Assembly: GCF_963666145.1 (NCBI RefSeq)
Contig: NZ_OY762614.1
Location: 2,904,501 to 2,968,500, forward strand
DNA from: an uncultured Desulfobacter sp.
GTDB lineage: Bacteria > Desulfobacterota > Desulfobacteria > Desulfobacterales > Desulfobacteraceae
Direction: 5' to 3'
DNA: 64,000 nucleotides
Made by a program: the position numbers and the translations under genes. Shown piece after piece: positions 1-7,493 of this stretch; position 1 is the first letter of the stretch; every line of letters begins with the position of its first letter. The notes under the pieces were generated by a model, which worked only from the letters and a program-made list of their open reading frames with translations, made no database searches and had not been told where the DNA came from.

Positions 1-561
1 ATTTCTACCAAAGAAGATTTTATAAATTCCCTTAATTCCACATTTTCTCCTAAACGAAATAGTTCAAAGTAAAAATCAAAACTCTTGAAGCGTATCCTGC
101 CTATCTACCGAATGCAAGGCAAAGGAGAACACATTGCATCAAAGATACTTCCCTACAAAAATGCCTGAAAAATGTGAAAGGGTATATATATAACGTAGTG
201 AACACGGAGTCCCCCGTAGTCGACTCCAGATCCACCATTCTTTTGATCCTAATTCAATGGGATTGACGGTCCCATGTTTTCATTCAGGGTGCCGGACCAG
301 GGCCGGGAGATCCTGCCGGGTGCCCCTGAACCTTGCCTATCTCCTTTTTCGGCATAGTGTCAAATAGGGTATACCCATGTTGGATGTTGAAAAAATGTCG
401 ATATAGAGTCTGTGGAATGGATTTTAACACTGCCTACATTTTGGTTTATAGAACCCATATGACGATCTTAGAATCCCCCTATTTACATCCGGTTCCCATT
501 CGGATATGCCAAGGATGGTATCCATATCAATTATTCAATCAGGTTCACGGGAGCATCTGCT
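1..561. other. Left-edge region without a convincing gene
   Basis: No open frame here has a plausible start, ribosome site and protein-like composition. The only structure I can support is a copy of a 28-bp repeat at 291-318, preceded by TGACGGT at 263-269, which recurs at 3224-3251. A perfect-looking GGGTATACCC lies around 367-376. The next gene starts at 562 behind a GGGAG ribosome site. Confidence 0.5.
263..318 (+). repeat. Dispersed repeat, copy A (28-bp core at 291-318)
   Basis: The core, containing GACCAGGGCCGG and AGATCCTGCCG, matches 3224-3251 at 26 of 28 positions. TGACGGT lies 21-22 bp before the core in both copies. The two copies are direct repeats bracketing the ion-channel and PEP-CTERM genes. 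Both lie in non-coding DNA. The family is not one I recognise. Confidence 0.6.
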
Positions 562-1590
562 ATGGTGAAAAAGTTCACGGACGAGGAGTGGGAAGAGTAT
601 CTGAAAGTGCGTCAAACTGGATTTGAAGGGAACCCTGAACATCTTAAAATCCTTTTAGAACTTGGTGTAAGAGGCTGGAATGCATGGCGAGTAAAGAATC
701 CTGATATTTATCCTAATCTTACCAATGTAGATCTAACATTCCGAAAAGGAGATTTGGTTCAAGGTGGTTTTTATGAAAAAATAGCCAAGGATGGCGATCT
801 CATTGTCCTCGACAGCAATGAAGAACGGCCCGTTTTTGATCTCAGTCATATAGATCTGAAAAATGCAATTCTGAACAACGCTGATTTTTCTTGGGTTAGA
901 TTCCGAAAGGCTGTATTCCGGTTTGCAAAACTTGAAAAAGTTCAGTTTGAGTGCGCTGATTTAACTGAAGCATATTTTGGGGAGGCGAATTTAAAGCTAT
1001 CTGATTTTTTTAAGGCAAACCTTTATAAAGCAGTGACGAATGAAGCTGATCTTAGAGGCGCATCTTTAGCGTATGCAAACTTAGACCAGACCGTTGTCAC
1101 GGATATAAAATATACTCAGAAAAACGCCAAGGGATTTGGTCTGAAGCCTGTTAAAGGCTATTTTGGCGCTAACGTCGAATCTTGTATGGGTAACCCGTTG
1201 TTCAGAAGAGACTCAATGGATATGAACTTTCTTGAAGCTTACCATAGGAAGCATCCTAAAAAATATTTTTTGTGGAAGATAATGTGTAACTGTGGGCATT
1301 CTTGGATTTTATGGGCATTTTGGTCTGTGGTATTAGCCGGACTTTTCGCTGGAATATTTACAGCAATGGGGCCAGATTCTTTCAATCTGCCTCATTTGAA
1401 GCAATATGAAAATAGTTTCTGGACCTACCTCTATTATAGCGTGGTTACATTCACAACCCTTGGTTTTGGTGACATCGTGCCAACAAAACTATCATCTGCA
1501 TATGCTGTCATGGCTGAGGTGATAGTAGGATATATAATGTTGGGTGGGTTGATTTCAATATTTGCCACGAAGTTGGCGAGGAGGAGCTGA
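562..1590 (+). CDS. Pentapeptide-repeat protein with a K+-channel-like pore
   Basis: This 342-residue protein joins two modules. Residues about 90-175 contain A(D/N)Lxx pentapeptide repeats, expected to fold as a right-handed beta-helix. The C-terminus is a two-helix pore: membrane helix about 248-270, pore loop with the filter motif TTLGFGD near residue 300, and a second helix about 315-338. TLGFGD closely resembles the TVGYG/TLGYGD filters of Ion_trans_2 potassium channels. The N-terminus and pentapeptide part are probably cytoplasmic. The ATG at 562 has GGGAG nine bases upstream. It stands alone. The channel call rests on the filter and helix layout; ion selectivity and ligand are unknown. 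Confidence 0.82.
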   Translation: MVKKFTDEEWEEYLKVRQTGFEGNPEHLKILLELGVRGWNAWRVKNPDIYPNLTNVDLTFRKGDLVQGGFYEKIAKDGDLIVLDSNEERPVFDLSHIDLKNAILNNADFSWVRFRKAVFRFAKLEKVQFECADLTEAYFGEANLKLSDFFKANLYKAVTNEADLRGASLAYANLDQTVVTDIKYTQKNAKGFGLKPVKGYFGANVESCMGNPLFRRDSMDMNFLEAYHRKHPKKYFLWKIMCNCGHSWILWAFWSVVLAGLFAGIFTAMGPDSFNLPHLKQYENSFWTYLYYSVVTFTTLGFGDIVPTKLSSAYAVMAEVIVGYIMLGGLISIFATKLARRS

Positions 1591-2300
1591 GGGGGAACTG
1601 CCGATCGAAACCAATATCCTTGCCCCTCAAGGTTTTTCACGTTTCCTCTTCCGTCAAGGTCCTAATTTAGTACCCTGGAGCTGGACCATTGTCAAGGCAA
1701 AAAATAGAGGCCCAAAATGGCGTTTCTCCACGCCTATTTTTCAGAATTCAGGGCAGTGCCTTGAAGTATTCACACAGATGTGCCAAACGGGGCCGGCTAA
1801 AATTCGGCACAAAAATCTGAGACATCATTAATATATCGCTTAGTGCCTGATGTCCCCCCCCTTCCGAACCTACTCACGAAAAACAGCATAGTAAGAAATC
1901 AACATGTGTTCGCTGCTGCTATTGTTCAAGTTTCATGAATACCTAAAGAATAGATGTCAGAAAACCAAGGATTCTTATAATTAAGCTTATTAAACGAACA
2001 GATATAAAGATATCCGAAAAGCTGGTCTTTTTATGTAAAAAAAATCACATATGCAATATATTAACTATAATTATGGTATTTTTTACGCTCTTGTTTGTTT
2101 ATAGAGATATTTATATCAGGTCAATCTTTACAAAGTTTTCACATTTTATAGCTTTGCAAATCAAGCTGTTAACTGTATCAAGAATGTAATATTGCATACA
2201 TATAACATTCAAAACGTCAGTAAGGTATAATAAGTGCATTATTGCGCCATCTGTATAACAAGGTTCATATTTTTTAATTTTTTTAGGGAGGGAGTATCAA
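1591..2300. other. Intergenic region, AT-rich toward its right end
   Basis: No gene is supported. TGAGGGG at 1588-1594 and CCCCTCA at 1623-1629 can pair and are followed by a short T run, a weak candidate terminator for the channel gene. A perfect 7-bp inverted repeat, GACATCA (1821-1827) and TGATGTC (1848-1854), is followed by eight or more C. From about 1960 to 2280 the DNA becomes strongly AT-rich and presumably contains the promoter of the PEP-CTERM gene; I could not fix a -35/-10 pair or a sigma-54 site. Confidence 0.45.
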
Positions 2301-3020
2301 GTGTTTCGATTCAAGTTCTTTCTGAGTTCAATCTGTGTCCTATTATTGTTATCGATGATGTCCGGTATGGCCTATGCGAGTTTATCGATTATTGGTACAG
2401 CAACGTACAGCGGTTCAGAGTACAATCTTATTTGGGAAGATGACAACAACGGTAAATCATTGGTGTGGCTGGATTATACCAATTCCAATGTGGGTTGGTC
2501 CGAACAGGTTGCCTGGGCATCTAACATTGGCGATGAACTAACCATTAATCTATACGACGGCTATACCATCACTTGGAATGATGATGCTTGGCGCCTGCCT
2601 GCCACTGTTGATGGTGCTTATGAATTTGGATATGGCGGTACCACCACAGGAGGTTATAACATTACCACTTCCGAGTTAGGATTCCTATTTTATGAAGAAT
2701 TGGGCAATACGGGTTCTTTAGGCACTGATGGTAGCATCATGCCTTGGCCTTACGGATTGAAAAATACCGAACTCTTTGAAAATTTACTTGTGTCAAGGTA
2801 CTGGTCAGGCACGGAGTATGCGACAGATACAACCGACGCCTGGAGCTTTTGTATGGACTTTGGCGTTCAGATAAATTTCCATAAGACGACTGACTTTTAC
2901 GGTTTAGCCGTTCGTAGCGGGCGAGTTTCAGTATCTTCCACACCTATTCCTGGGACATCACTGTTGCTGGGCGCAGGTCTTTTGGGTCTGGCCGGTGTCT
3001 GTCGGAGAAAACGCAGATAG
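2301..3020 (+). CDS. Exported PEP-CTERM-type protein
   Basis: This is a 239-residue exported protein. It begins at GTG 2301, behind a strong AGGGAGGGAG, with a signal peptide (hydrophobic residues about 5-26, ending AYA). The body has the WxLP...G pattern (DDAWRLPATVDG near residue 95) and a late aromatic stretch (SRYWSGTEYA near 166) typical of DUF1566/Lcl-like proteins. The last 25 residues are a sorting tail: TPIPGTSLLLGAGLLGLAG, then CRRKRR. That is the PEP-CTERM layout of motif, membrane helix and basic end, with PIPG in place of PEP. Such proteins are cut and re-anchored by an exosortase for export to the surface or matrix. No exosortase is in the window. Its ligand or role is unknown. 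Confidence 0.82.
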   Translation: MFRFKFFLSSICVLLLLSMMSGMAYASLSIIGTATYSGSEYNLIWEDDNNGKSLVWLDYTNSNVGWSEQVAWASNIGDELTINLYDGYTITWNDDAWRLPATVDGAYEFGYGGTTTGGYNITTSELGFLFYEELGNTGSLGTDGSIMPWPYGLKNTELFENLLVSRYWSGTEYATDTTDAWSFCMDFGVQINFHKTTDFYGLAVRSGRVSVSSTPIPGTSLLLGAGLLGLAGVCRRKRR

Positions 3021-3041
3021 TTTGTTAAGAATCAAATCGAA

Positions 3042-3074
3042 AAGGCAGGGTCTTTAATTTGGCCTTGCCTTTTT
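3042..3074 (+). terminator. Rho-independent terminator of the PEP-CTERM gene
   Basis: AAGGCAGGG (3042-3050) pairs with CCTTGCCTT (3063-3071) with one G-U wobble, leaving a 12-base loop and running into a T stretch. It begins 21 bases after the stop codon. Confidence 0.8.
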
Positions 3075-3140
3075 ATATGGAACAGATTTCTGAAGGCCCT
3101 GTTCCGTATTATTATATTGACTAAAAAAGTCAAGAAATAA

Positions 3141-3187
3141 CTCTTCGATATACTGTTCAAAATATTTGTTCTTCTGTTAGCTTCACT
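3141..3187 (-). pseudogene. Remnant of a tyrosine-integrase gene
   Basis: Two blocks here (20 and about 26 bases) match 6964-7018 inside the intact integrase gene, each with one mismatch and separated by a net 8-base deletion. Read on the minus strand it encodes KLTEEQI, against KLTKEQI in the intact protein, then shifts frame. It is therefore a short broken copy of the same coding region, in the same orientation. It may be the leftover of a second related integrase or a rearrangement scar. Confidence 0.75.
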
Positions 3188-3196
3188 TTATGGCTT

Positions 3197-3251
3197 TGAC
3201 GGTGCCAGGGTGTTCCCTTTCTTGCCAGACCAGGGCCGGAAGATCCTGCCG
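3197..3251 (+). repeat. Dispersed repeat, copy B (28-bp core at 3224-3251)
   Basis: Second copy of the element at 263-318, again with TGACGGT before the core and GACCAGGGCCGG inside it. It lies between the integrase remnant and the resolvase control region. Confidence 0.6.
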
Positions 3252-3306
3252 TCCTGCTGATAGCCAATGCCCTGAGGGGCCTATGATCACCTGTCTAATC
3301 TTTATA

Positions 3307-3466
3307 CCCCAAAAGGTATACCTTGTGTGACACGACTGAGGGCGTCAGAATCCCTAATGATTACGTGTTCCAAAAGGTCAATCTGAATTATTTGTTGACA
3401 TATTCTCAAAAGGTCTATAGGTTATGTGACACATCATAAACACCAACCCCGAAAGGACCATAGACC
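3307..3466 (+). promoter_or_regulatory. Probable res site and promoter of the resolvase
   Basis: Related subsites are spread over the 160 bp before the resolvase start: CAAAAGGTATACC...TGTGACAC at 3310-3333, CAAAAGGTCA at 3371-3380, CAAAAGGTCTATAG...TGTGACAC at 3407-3432 and the inverted GAAAGGACCATAGACC at 3451-3466. Resolvases of the Tn3 class bind three such dimer sites directly upstream of their own gene. TTGACA at 3395-3400 could be the -35 box, so resolvase binding would also repress its promoter. Confidence 0.6.
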
Positions 3467-4039
3467 ATGGCAACAGGACAGCACATCGGGTACACCAGGG
3501 TAAGCACCACCGACCAAAGCACCTCCAGGCAACTGGATGGCATTCACCTGGACAAGACATTTGAAGACAAGGTCAGTGGAAAATCAACAGATCGGCCACA
3601 GCTTAAGGCTTGCCTGGATCATCTCCGAGATGGTGACACTCTCCATGTTCACAGCATGGACCGGCTTGCCAGGAACCTTCAGGACTTGCAGGGCCTGGTG
3701 TCTGACCTGACGGGCCGGGGGGTAGAGGTGCATTTCCATAAAGAGGCCCTGGTATTCAACACTGATACGGGGGCTATGTCAAAGCTGATGCTCCAGATTA
3801 TGGGGGCTGTGGCTGAATTTGAGCGGACCCTGATAAAGGAACGTCAGGCCGAGGGCATAGCCAAGGCACGGAAAGAGGGCAAACACCTGGGCAGGAAAGC
3901 CACATTGTCACCAGAGCAAATGAAGGAACTCAAGATCATGGTGGATCAGGGCATCAATAAAACAGATGTAGCTCTGGAGTTTGGGATCAGTCGGCAGACG
4001 CTTTACCGGGTCTTGGCAAAACTGGAGGCGACTGCATAA
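3467..4039 (+). CDS. Serine recombinase, Tn3-type resolvase/invertase family
   Basis: This small serine recombinase (190 residues, usual length for resolvases) starts IGYTRVSTTDQS, with Arg11 and the predicted nucleophile Ser13. It contains MDRLARN around residue 65, the long E-helix ending EFERTLIKERQAEGI near 125, and a C-terminal helix-turn-helix (residues about 148-185, KTDVALEFGISRQTLYRVL). It would cut and rejoin DNA at paired res sites, resolving cointegrates or dimers. The start has AAAGGA upstream, and repeated subsites precede it. No Tn3-type transposase lies beside it, so it is either a stand-alone resolvase of an integrated element or a remnant of a transposon. Confidence 0.92.
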   Translation: MATGQHIGYTRVSTTDQSTSRQLDGIHLDKTFEDKVSGKSTDRPQLKACLDHLRDGDTLHVHSMDRLARNLQDLQGLVSDLTGRGVEVHFHKEALVFNTDTGAMSKLMLQIMGAVAEFERTLIKERQAEGIAKARKEGKHLGRKATLSPEQMKELKIMVDQGINKTDVALEFGISRQTLYRVLAKLEATA

Positions 4040-4258
4040 ATCACACCAATCAAAATGGTGTCTCTACGTGAATACCTGTGGGTTTAATGCCCTTGTCAAA
4101 AGGAAAGTAGGAGCGTAGGAACGCCATATGAAATAAAGGAGACACACCCATGATGCCTAAACACTGACCTTGACCATCGACAACTCACGTACTGAGGTGG
4201 TAGGGTAATTGTGGACACTTCTCTAAGAGTGGGTTAATAATCCACACGGAGGTGTCAA

Positions 4259-4552
4259 ATGAAGAAAGACAGAAAGAAGTATGCACCTGAATTCAAAGAA
4301 GAAGCAGTTAAACTGATAACCGAACAGGGATATCAGATTACCGAGGCAGCCCGAAATCTCGGAGTCAATCCAACCATGCTGGGTCGCTGGAAACGTGAGA
4401 TTGAAGGTAGTGGAGAGAGTGCCACTGGTTTACAAGGAAGTGTGGCAATGAAGGCAGAGTTGAGCCGTCTTCGAAAAGAAAACAACCGTTTGAAGATGGA
4501 ACGTGAAATCTTAAAAAAGGCAGCAGCCTTCTTCGCGAAAGAAATGAGCTGA
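4259..4552 (+). CDS. IS3-family transposase OrfA
   Basis: OrfA is 97 residues. Its N-terminal helix-turn-helix (residues about 8-45, FKEEAVKLITEQGYQITEAA then LGVNPTMLGRWKREIE) binds the IS ends. A leucine-rich coiled coil (residues about 62-90, LSRLRKENNRLKMEREILKK) mediates multimerisation. The start at 4259 has GGAGGTG upstream. Near the 3' end the frame crosses an A AAA AAG slippery heptamer that would let ribosomes slip -1 into OrfB, giving the OrfAB fusion transposase. Both frames are intact. Confidence 0.93.
   Translation: MKKDRKKYAPEFKEEAVKLITEQGYQITEAARNLGVNPTMLGRWKREIEGSGESATGLQGSVAMKAELSRLRKENNRLKMEREILKKAAAFFAKEMS
4513..4519 (+). other. Programmed -1 frameshift site (A AAA AAG)
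   Basis: In the OrfA frame the codons are TTA AAA AAG (4511-4519). Slipping back one base enters the OrfB frame, which is open from 4507 and runs without a stop to 5421. OrfA is in frame 2 and OrfB in frame 1, exactly the -1 relation used by IS3 elements. Confidence 0.8.
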
Positions 4553-4611
4553 AGTATCAATTCGTTGATGCTGAGAGGAAGGCTTACCCAGTAGCTCTGA
4601 TATGTATTGTC

Positions 4612-5421
4612 ATGCTCATATCCCGGAGTGGATATTATGCCTGGCGTAAATGTAAAAAATCATTGAGGCAGAGGGAAGTAGAGAGACTAATTCCTATTGT
4701 TAAAGCGGCTCATCAAGCATCAAGGGGTACCTATGGCGCCCGCCGGATTGCAGAAGAGATAAAAGCATCCGGCAGTCCTTGCGGGCGGTACAAAGCTGGG
4801 TCATTGATGAAAATGGCCGGTGTTGCCGCCAAGCAGAAAAAGAAATTTAAAGCGACGACAGACAGCAAACACAATTTGCCAGTTGCATCGAATTTACTGA
4901 ACAGACAGTTTGAAGTTGTCGAAGCGGACAAGGTTTATGTCTCTGACATTACATACATTTGGACCCACGAAGGGTGGTTGTATTTGGCCGTCGTTATAGA
5001 CCTTTTTTCACGCCGGGTTGTCGGCTGGTCCCTGAGTAATCGAATGACCACAAAGTTGATCATGGATGCCCTGCACATGGCAATCAGGCGTCGAATGCCT
5101 GCCCCTGGCCTGCTATTTCATTCAGACAGGGGAAGTCAGTATTGCAGTAAAAACTTCCAGAAAATGTTGAATACCCTTGGGATGGTTAGCAGCATGAGCC
5201 GGAAAGGGAATTGCTGGGACAATGCCGTGGCAGAGAGCTTTTTCGGTAGTTTGAAGACTGAGAGGGTCTTTTTTACAAACTACATGACCCGAGAAGAAGC
5301 CCGGAGAGACATCATTGATTACATCGAAATGTTTTACAATTGCAACAGACGTCATTCCTATTTGGGGTATATCAGTCCAAAAGAATTTGAAAAACTGTGG
5401 TTTTTAGAAAAAGCCGCTTAA
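4612..5421 (+). CDS. IS3-family transposase OrfB, DDE catalytic domain
   Basis: OrfB is the catalytic half (269 residues from ATG 4612; probably made mainly as an OrfAB fusion starting at 4259). It has the HTH_21 region (GTYGARRIAEEIKASG, residues about 40-57) and an rve/DDE core: first Asp in VYVSDITYIW, second in LLFHSDRGSQYCS, catalytic Glu in NAVAESFFGSLKTE. The DRGSQY...ESFFGSLK pattern is typical of the family. No internal stop is present, so the element may still be able to move. Confidence 0.93.
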   Translation: MLISRSGYYAWRKCKKSLRQREVERLIPIVKAAHQASRGTYGARRIAEEIKASGSPCGRYKAGSLMKMAGVAAKQKKKFKATTDSKHNLPVASNLLNRQFEVVEADKVYVSDITYIWTHEGWLYLAVVIDLFSRRVVGWSLSNRMTTKLIMDALHMAIRRRMPAPGLLFHSDRGSQYCSKNFQKMLNTLGMVSSMSRKGNCWDNAVAESFFGSLKTERVFFTNYMTREEARRDIIDYIEMFYNCNRRHSYLGYISPKEFEKLWFLEKAA

Positions 5422-5511
5422 CAAAGTGCCCACTTTTACTTGACCAGGTCAGTCATCCTTCAGGGAACGACCAAAGTCCTGGAACCCGGAAACCTTGGTC
5501 AAGGAGCGACT

Positions 5512-7209
5512 CTATTTCCCCACGCACCATTTGGACTTTTTAAGATGCTCCAGGTTAATGTCGTAATCAAGCTTTAACACCGCCTCCCTGTATAAAACAT
5601 CCACGTTATATCGTTTACCATATCTGCCCATGGTTTCGCCCTGGAGGGCATGGCCTGTGAGTTCATCAATAAGCGTTTCGGTGATCAGTTGTTGTTTCAG
5701 GTTGTCCGTCAGAGTGTGCCGAAAGCTGTGGAATACCAACTGTTTTGACGTCAGGCCGAGTCTGGTTTTGTAAGCCCCGAACCACTTGGTTGCCTTGTGG
5801 CCGTAGTTGTTATTTTGATATGGTAATTCAGGGAATAGACGGACCTCACCCCTGTCTCTCATCGACTGAACATATCCCATGAAATTCAGTTCTTCGGCAA
5901 TAAAAGGGTGTAAAGGAATCGTTCGCAGTGATGCGGCATTTTTAATGCTGATGGTTGGATCATCGGGGTCTTCCTGGAAAACCAGGGACGGGACATTGTC
6001 CACCACCTGAATATCCTTGAGCCTGAGTTGTGCAAGCTCATTCATTCTGGCCCCAGTGTACAAGGCAAGGATGGGAAGCCAAAAATGATAAGATTCTTTG
6101 AACTGGTCCTCTCGGTAACCTGGAGATCCAAACAGGACCATTAGATCAGCTTTTGAAAAGGCCTTTCTGATTTCATCGGGGCGTTTGGTTTTTCTGGTTT
6201 TGATCTTGGCACCATCCGCATAATTCTGGAGCATGTGGCCTTGCCCGACACACCATTTGAAGAAAGCGCCCAAGTGGGTTAGGTAACCGTTGACGGTGTT
6301 CACGCTAAGGGTGGGGTAGCCTTTGGACTCGTTGATTTCGATAATCTGAGGCATTGATTTGTCCCGGAATTCGGTCTTCTTATTCATTCCCGATGGGACT
6401 TTTAATAAGGTTTCTTTCAGGTGTCGTACCGTTTCATGGTCGACGGAAAGAATGGGGGTGTCAGCACCGATGACTTGGAGAATAATGTTCTGATAACCCG
6501 TATATCTGTCCAGGGTGCGTCCTTTCCACAGGTCTGCCGTTATGTTTTCCGTGCGCCATGATTCAATCAGATCAGTGATTTTGGGAGATTTTGGCCGGGG
6601 TGCTGGTTGGGCCGGGTGCGGTGCTGTCGCCCTTTCGTTCAGGTGCATGAGCCCCATTTTTTCGTAAGGGAATCCGAACTCATAATCTCCTCTTGTCCTT
6701 GCAACTTCGACATCCGACAGGCCGACACTTGCTTTGAGGAGACCATGACAAAGCTGTCGGTATTCGTAGGAATCTTTGTCGGGCTTGATGTCACGCTGTA
6801 CAAGAAAGCCGTCTGCTGAAGCTCCCACTGCTTTGTAGTTGAAGGTGACCAGATTTTCAACGGCCATAGACCGGACATCTTCTGTGCCTTCGATCAGGTT
6901 GTCGACTCTCTCCTCGGAGAGGGGCCTTTTGGGGAGAAGCTCGTTCTCAATGGTGTCCAAACCCTCTTCAATATACTGTTCAATGATATTCGATATTTGT
7001 TCTTTTGTTAGCTTCACTCTTTGTCTCCGCAATATCCGGTAAAACTTTTTAAGTCTCCCAGATACCAAACGAGATCGTTCCTTTGCGAGGCTCAATGATC
7101 TTGTTTGCAGACTTCTTTTTATTTCTGTGGTGCCAATGGAATCTCTGAGGTCGGAGGGGACTGCTAAGCGAAAATAATAACCAGACGTCCGTTGAATAAT
7201 GTGATTCAT
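5512..7209 (-). CDS. Tyrosine recombinase (phage-type integrase), tRNA-adjacent
   Basis: At 565 residues this is a long tyrosine integrase. The N-terminus (IQRTSGYYFRLAVPSDLRD) resembles the DUF6538 domain often seen in genomic-island integrases. A core-binding domain lies at about residues 215-330. The catalytic domain has the first Arg in TGARMNELAQLRL (about 382), HSFRHT (about 495), the second His in LTGHAL and the nucleophile Tyr in MGRYGKRY (about 530). It would integrate and excise DNA at an attachment site. It is transcribed away from the tRNA-Met gene, whose 3' end lies about 100 bp upstream, the usual layout when the tRNA 3' end is attB. A 47-bp degraded copy of its 5' part lies at 3141-3187. 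Confidence 0.92.
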   Translation of the reverse strand: MNHIIQRTSGYYFRLAVPSDLRDSIGTTEIKRSLQTRSLSLAKERSRLVSGRLKKFYRILRRQRVKLTKEQISNIIEQYIEEGLDTIENELLPKRPLSEERVDNLIEGTEDVRSMAVENLVTFNYKAVGASADGFLVQRDIKPDKDSYEYRQLCHGLLKASVGLSDVEVARTRGDYEFGFPYEKMGLMHLNERATAPHPAQPAPRPKSPKITDLIESWRTENITADLWKGRTLDRYTGYQNIILQVIGADTPILSVDHETVRHLKETLLKVPSGMNKKTEFRDKSMPQIIEINESKGYPTLSVNTVNGYLTHLGAFFKWCVGQGHMLQNYADGAKIKTRKTKRPDEIRKAFSKADLMVLFGSPGYREDQFKESYHFWLPILALYTGARMNELAQLRLKDIQVVDNVPSLVFQEDPDDPTISIKNAASLRTIPLHPFIAEELNFMGYVQSMRDRGEVRLFPELPYQNNNYGHKATKWFGAYKTRLGLTSKQLVFHSFRHTLTDNLKQQLITETLIDELTGHALQGETMGRYGKRYNVDVLYREAVLKLDYDINLEHLKKSKWCVGK

Positions 7210-7218
7210 TTGTCGTTT

Positions 7219-7250
7219 TTTGTACCAATGTTTTGTACCTTTTTTGTACC
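7219..7250. repeat. Triple TTTGTACC repeat next to the integrase start
   Basis: TTTGTACC occurs at 7219-7226, 7232-7239 and 7243-7250, all in one orientation, directly before the integrase start and between it and the tRNA. Short direct repeats in this place are often arm-type binding sites of the integrase or sites of an excisionase. They would also overlap the integrase promoter. Confidence 0.55.
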
Positions 7251-7275
7251 AAAAACGACCGAAAGGCCCTAAAAA

Positions 7276-7301
7276 CCAAAAAAGCCCCTGAAAACAGGGG
7301 C
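7276..7301 (-). terminator. Rho-independent terminator of the tRNA
   Basis: On the minus strand GCCCCTG (7301-7295), loop of four, CAGGGGC (7290-7284), then a T run. It lies just past the tRNA 3' end and separates the tRNA transcript from the integrase. Confidence 0.82.
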
Positions 7302-7313
7302 CATTGTAGATGC

Positions 7314-7390
7314 TGGTAGCGACGCAGGGAATTGAACCCCGGACACTGCGGATATGAGCCGCATGCTCTGACCATCTGAGCTACGTCGCC
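7314..7390 (-). tRNA. tRNA-Met (CAU), elongator type likely
   Basis: The minus strand folds as a 77-nt tRNA: acceptor GGCGACG paired with CGTCGCT (one G-U at 1-72), the GTAGCTCAG D-arm start, a GCGG...CCGC anticodon stem with loop CTCATAT giving anticodon CAU, a GGTTCAATTCC T-loop and an encoded CCA. Acceptor and D-arm resemble elongator tRNA-Met. Isoleucine tRNA with lysidine-modified CAU cannot be excluded by eye. It is the probable integration site of the element to its left. Confidence 0.9.
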
Positions 7391-7493
7391 ACAAAAACCA
7401 GGCATAGATAGCACATAGTTCTGGTACATGTCAAATGAAAATTTAAATTGTATTTAATAATTATCCTTCAATAGGCATTAACACCTGGCTGAT

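Larger units (their letters stand above)
4193..5451 (+). mobile_element. IS3-family insertion sequence
   Basis: Imperfect terminal inverted repeats of about 35 bp flank two transposase frames. The left end begins TGAGGTGG and includes GTGGACACTT (4211-4220). The right end, read inward, is TGACCTGGTC...GTGGGCACTT. About 25 of 35 positions agree. The element is about 1259 bp, normal for IS3. I see no clean 3-5 bp target duplication (left flank GTAC, right flank GTCA), so it is old or the flanks were rearranged after insertion. Confidence 0.82.

Noticed and set aside
333..626. 97-residue frame at the left edge
   Set aside because: It starts at TTG without a ribosome site and overlaps the better supported channel gene.
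7049..7429. 126-residue minus-strand frame crossing the tRNA
   Set aside because: It runs through a well-folded tRNA and its terminator, so it cannot be a gene.
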